Below are positions 60,690 to 64,000 of a stretch of DNA of 64,000 nucleotides, one piece after another. The DNA comes from Oegoconia quadripuncta (lineage: Eukaryota; Arthropoda; Insecta; Lepidoptera; Autostichidae). Location of the stretch: contig OX438758.1 of the NCBI GenBank assembly GCA_949316235.1, positions 434,001 to 498,000 on the forward strand. Reading direction: 5' to 3'. The position numbers were made by a program, and so were the translations under genes. The notes beneath the pieces are model-generated. The model was not told the origin of the DNA, ran no database searches, and saw nothing but the letters and a program-made list of their open reading frames with translations. The first letter of the stretch is position 1; every line of letters starts with the position of its first letter.

Positions 60690-60985
60690 AAGAGCGTCGG
60701 AGGCTTAAGACGCGGTCTCATTATTTGGGAGGTCCGGGTTCGATTCCCACGCACACCATGTACCAAAGAGTTTTTAAAAATTTCATTACTTATCTACATT
60801 TATCCGACTGCTCTTAAACGGTGAAGGAAACATCGTGAGGAAACCTGCTTGCCTGAGAAAAAAAACAAGGACATGTGAAGTCCCCAACCCGCATTGGGTC
60901 AGCGTGGTGGACTATGGCCCATACTCCCTCATTATTTGAGCTGGCCTATATCCCTGCTTACGGGCTGATGATGATGATATTATAT
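60690..60985 (+). mobile_element. SINE-D, full length
   Basis: Head AGCGTCGGAGGCTTAAGACG, GTCTCATTATTTGGGAGGTC, B-box CCGGGTTCGATTCCCACGCA. Body GTACCAAAGAGTTTTTAAAA, TTAAACGGTGAAGGAAACAT, GAAGTCCCCAACCCGCATTG, GTGGACTATGGCCCATACTC and end CTTACGGGCTGATGATGATG. Confidence 0.88.
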
Positions 60986-61249
60986 TTATTAATATTATTT
61001 ATTAAGCATGTAATTTAAATAAATAATTATTTAGTTACTTTATACAGGTAGATATTAGACGTCTAGATAATCCTCATCACACGCATCAGTTCCATTCATT
61101 GTGGATTAGGTACATTAAGGCTGGTTGGGAGAAACCCTACTAGTGTCGACCTCGGCCCATGACACATCATCAGGACGCTGACGGCTACGTTTGAGCTCAT
61201 GCTATATAATTACAGGGTGAAATTGAATCGGAGCCATTTACTCCACTGC
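60986..61249. other. No gene seen
   Basis: Unassigned. Confidence 0.3.
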
Positions 61250-61489
61250 TCATATTTATTGACGTTAATAGATTAGAACCAACCCGTCAAAGGCAACTAA
61301 GAGGCCGTCACCAAAAACATCTATTGACTTGCACGTTTCAACGGCGATGGGCTATCCTCTGTCACGTGTGAATTTTTAGATATTTTAACAGGCGAACTGT
61401 AAAACTTTTTACATGCATTAAAAATGTTTGAAACACCCAAATGCTAATATTTGGGATATCACTGACCTACCCATTTGGGATAAATAATA
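61250..61489 (+). repeat. E-repeat, long copy
   Basis: ATAGATTAGAACCAACCCGT, CAAAGGCAACTAAGAGGCCG, GGCGATGGGCTATCCTCTGT, GTTTGAAACACCCAAATGCT and GACCTACCCATTTGGGATAA. The same blocks in the same order occur at 37237-37430. Confidence 0.6.
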
Positions 61490-61692
61490 ATAATAAATAA
61501 ATAAATAACACTTACACCAATTATCTAGTCCCAAACGAAACAAAGCTTGTACTATGGATACTAGATAACGGATAAACATACATAAATATTTATATAAACA
61601 TCCATGACTCAGGAATAAATGTATTCATATTCGAACCCGCAACCGTTGGTTTCGCTGACAGGGTCACTATCCACTACACCAATCGGTCGTCA
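61490..61692 (-). mobile_element. SINE-B copy with a small deletion
   Basis: AATAAATAACACTTACACCA, ATTATCTAGTCCCAAACGAA, GGATACTAGATAACGGATAA, then CATGACTCAGGAATAAATGT, ATTCATATTCGAACCCGCAA, GACAGGGTCACTATCCACTA, CACCAATCGGTCGT. The segment around the CGCGACGGGTAAATG junction is deleted. Confidence 0.88.
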
Positions 61693-61742
61693 TGTTATGT
61701 TATCCACTACAGCAATGTTATGACGTTACGTATGGTATACTA

Positions 61743-63062
61743 CTCTGTGTAAAAAGTATCGGGAATAGGTATGTCAATAAAAAGACCCGCGTAAAAGAGG
61801 TCGTTCTAATTTTTTTACTGCATGTTGGTAGCACTGTACTGATTTAGCGCGCAAAATTTGAGCGGGATCTGTCATTTAATTTGTTTTAAACTACACTTTT
61901 TGTTGGTCATAGTTTTGAGTCCTCGGCGATTTTTACAATGGAAAATATTGTTGAACAAAGAGTGTGCCTTAAATTTTGTGTTTCAAATGATATTTCATGT
62001 GGTGAATCACTAAAAATGTTGCGAAATACCTACGGCGAATCGTGTATATCGAAAACAAGGGCTTATGAATGGTATAAGGCTTTTAAAGAAGGCCGAGAAG
62101 TAGTAGTAGACTTGCCTCGTTCTGGTAGACCTTCAACCGCTACGACCAAAGAAAACATCGACAGAATCAAGAAGCTAGTGCTCGAAAATCGACGTATGAG
62201 TCTGAGAGAGTTGGCTAGTGAGGTGAACATATCTTTTAAGTCCGTCCACAACATTCTCATTGACATTTTAGGCATGAAACGCGTCGCCGCTCGACTAGTT
62301 CCAAAAGAGCTCAATTTTGTTCAAAAAGCGCAGCGAAAGCATGTCGCTGAAGACATGGTTTCCCGAGCTTCTACGGATCCGACCTTTATGAAACGTATAA
62401 TAACTGGCGACGAGACATGGGTTTATGAGTACGACATGCAAACAAGCCAACAGTCTTCAGAATGGCGTCTCGAAAACGAGCCGAAACCCAAAAAACCGCG
62501 GCAAAGTCGCTCCAAAATCAAGGTGATGCTGACAGTTTTTTTTGACTACCGTGGTGTGGTTCACTCCGAATTCCTTCCAGAGGGAGAAACAGTGAATAAA
62601 GAATATTATTTAGGCGTCATGAAGCGTTTGCGTGAGAGTATCCGCCGAAAACGTCCAGATTTGTGACAACACAACTCATGGATGCTGCACCATGATAATG
62701 CACCATCACACACAGCCATTATAGTGAAAGAGTTTTTAGCGAAAAATTCAACAAAAGTTCTCGACCAAGCACCGTATTCACCTGATATGGCTCCGTCTGA
62801 CTTTTTTTTATTTCCCAAGTTAAAATTACTACTTCGAGGAAAACGTTTTGAGTCGATAGAAGCCATAAAAGAAAATTCGCTGAATGAGCTAAAGGCCATA
62901 CCGCAAATAGCCTATGAAAAATGTATGGAAGACTGGGTGAAGCGGTGGAGATGTTGTATTGCAAGCGATGGGGCCTACTTTGAAGGCGATAAAATAAATT
63001 TAGATGAATAATTTGTATTTTTTGTTTTATTGACAAATTCCCGATACTTAGTACACTGAATG
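61743..63062 (+). mobile_element. Mariner transposon
   Basis: About 1.3 kb, the standard mariner length. TIRs: CTGTGTAAAAAGTATCGGGA and ATTCCCGATACTTAGTACAC, then TG, are inverted copies with a few mismatches. TA dinucleotides sit at both outer edges (61741-61742 and 63063-63064). A single transposase frame fills the inside. Confidence 0.93.
61938..63011 (+). pseudogene. Mariner transposase with one in-frame stop
   Basis: 358 codons including the final TAA, interrupted only by TGA at 62664-62666 (codon 243). N-terminal part: the double helix-turn-helix, with RAYEWYKAFKEGREVVVDLP, RSGRPSTATTKENIDRIKKL and LRELASEVNISFKSVHNIL, then the linker RLVPKELNF. The catalytic domain has ITGDETWVYEYD (first Asp), LHHDNAPSHT (second Asp) and YSPDMAPSDFFLF (third Asp, the DD34D spacing). 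The stop falls in RPDL*QHNSWMLHHD where mariners normally have Trp, so TGG to TGA is the likely lesion. No frame shift. Catalysis requires residues beyond the stop, so the copy is dead. Confidence 0.93.
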
Positions 63063-63170
63063 TATATTAAAAAAGGAAAATTAAAATGTTGCAGTTTTTC
63101 TTAAACTAAAATATTTGGAACACCCAAGCGATTATATTTGGGATACTCTGCCCATTTGGTATATTGGCGT
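63063..63170 (+). repeat. E-repeat fragment
   Basis: 63110-63165 (TTTGGAACACCCAAGCGATT, ATATTTGGGATACTCTGCCC, ATTTGGTATATTGG) matches the 61435-61480 part of the E-repeat. Together with the copy at 61250-61489 it brackets the mariner. Confidence 0.5.
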
Positions 63171-63171
63171 C

Positions 63172-63415
63172 ATGTCAAGAAACCCTATTATAAAATTTCA
63201 GACTATATTTGGTTAATAATCACCATTCGACCATTTCACAATTAATAATGAAATTTTATTAGCCATTTTGCAATATAAAAACCTCTTTTTAAAAGAGCAG
63301 CCCGTCGAGTTTCTTGCTTGTTCTTCTCAGGGGAAAATTGTCCTTTGAACAAGCAGTAGCTTAATGTAAAATCTGACTATTTTAAGTGTACCCTGTGCAC
63401 TTAAAGCATTTTGGA
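63172..63415 (+). mobile_element. LINE-A 3' end
   Basis: CTATTATAAAATTTCAGACT, CACAATTAATAATGAAATTT, GAGCAGCCCGTCGAGTTTCT, TTGCTTGTTCTTCTCAGGGG and AAGTGTACCCTGTGCACTTA. Decayed tail. Confidence 0.8.
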
Positions 63416-63597
63416 CTTAGAATCTGATGTATGTATCTATATATTTACTGCCACCCCGCCCACGGCCTCGCCCATATTATTGCGAACTCGATTACCATAT
63501 TTTTGAAAGTAGGCTAAAAAGTAGCCTATATTCTCCAGGCCGTAGGCTATCTCCAGCCAAATTTCAATATTACATAACATTTAAAAAATATATATAT
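63416..63597 (-). mobile_element. Possible Helitron-like relic
   Basis: CTGCCACCCCGCCCACGGCC, TCGCCCATATTATTGCG and AGGCTAAAAAGTAGCCTATA resemble the hairpin end and TAGGxTACTTTTTATCCC core of the Helitron-like family. Weak. Confidence 0.35.
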
Positions 63598-63800
63598 ATC
63601 CTTCAACATACACACAGCGCCATCTAGGTCCACACTAAGCAGCTATAGGTTTGTGTTGGGGATACCAGATGGTTGATATACTACATAAATATATTTTTTT
63701 TGTAAACAAATACTTATTATAAATGATAACATCCATAACTCGGGTACACATGTCCGTATTCATCACACAAACATCTGCCCCTAGCGGGATTCGAACATTT
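63598..63800 (-). mobile_element. SINE-A, head truncated
   Basis: CACACAGCGCCATCTAGGTC, GGATACCAGATGGTTGATAT, CATCCATAACTCGGGTACAC, GCCCCTAGCGGGATTCGAAC, where it stops in the middle of the B-box. Confidence 0.88.
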
Positions 63801-64000
63801 GGATCTTTCTTATCTAATAAATAAATAAATGAATGAATGAATAGTTCGCTACTTTTCGTTTAGGCTGCAGAAGGTAACATAGAAATCTATATATATTTCT
63901 TTGGGAAAAAATCATATTTAGATGTTTTTATTTAGGTCTTTTTTTATTTTTTTTATTTTTTATTTTTATTGGTAATACAGAATCAACAGCATCATTATAA
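63801..64000. other. Window end, no gene seen
   Basis: Simple (AATG)n and T-rich low-complexity sequence at 63815-63840 and 63935-63970. Confidence 0.4.

Overview
The window is AT-rich insect nuclear DNA built almost entirely from transposable-element copies stacked and nested in one another. I found no convincing host protein-coding gene, functional tRNA or rRNA. The repeat types seen together (tRNA-derived SINEs with conserved bodies, a 5S-like SINE, many 5'-truncated LINE tails, short Helitron-like elements ending in a GC-rich hairpin plus CTAG, mariner, and a DIRS tyrosine-recombinase retrotransposon) are typical of a moth or butterfly (Lepidoptera). This assignment is inference; no marker gene is present. 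The window is most likely intergenic or deep intronic.

Family names used here are mine. LINE-A: Jockey/CR1-like LINE whose copies share the peptide FxNKVPVxIQNLP and a tail AATAAAGCATTTTTGACTTT. LINE-B: LINE 3' ends with GGTTGxCTGGAAGAGATC...GATAAG. LINE-C: LINE 3' ends coding for a FLKGRQR...[10 protein letters not shown]-terminus. RTE-1/2/3: three lineages of RTE-like reverse-transcriptase C-termini. SINE-A and SINE-B: tRNA-headed SINEs sharing a body. SINE-C: a very abundant tRNA-headed SINE (about 17 copies or pieces). SINE-D: a tRNA-headed SINE ending in GGGCTGATGATGATGAT. E-repeat and F-repeat: dispersed repeats of unknown class.

Layout. 1-13 kb: LINE-A and RTE tails, a SINE-B broken by a poly(A) insertion with a 10-bp duplication, a Crypton-like relic, a Helitron-like element, and a TIR element (MITE) carrying a solo LTR with a 5-bp duplication. 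13.4-21.1 kb: a 7.7-kb DIRS element with gag (apparently intron-containing), RT-RNase H and tyrosine recombinase, two identical 156-bp inverted terminal repeats and an internal complementary region. It sits inside an F-repeat whose halves flank it, and it is split by a 2.5-kb 5'-truncated LINE flanked by GATAC. 21-36 kb: SINE-C, SINE-A, SINE-D, RTE-2 and RTE-3 fragments and a long (GT)n. 36-51 kb: the densest nest, with a MITE with perfect 44-bp TIRs and an 8-bp duplication, a 5S-derived SINE, Jockey and RTE ends, a near-perfect AT palindrome and a 1-kb inverted-repeat structure. 51-64 kb: F-repeat, SINEs, an intact-ended Helitron-like element, a 90-bp tandem repeat, a second copy of the 6-kb MITE, and a mariner transposon with one in-frame stop.

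Most elements are inactive individually. The DIRS is the freshest large element (identical ITRs), yet its gag and recombinase frames each carry an apparent one-base shift and its pol frame is interrupted. The non-autonomous SINEs probably depend on LINE machinery; SINE-D, the 5S SINE and RTE-1 share a similar 3' end, which suggests an RTE partner.
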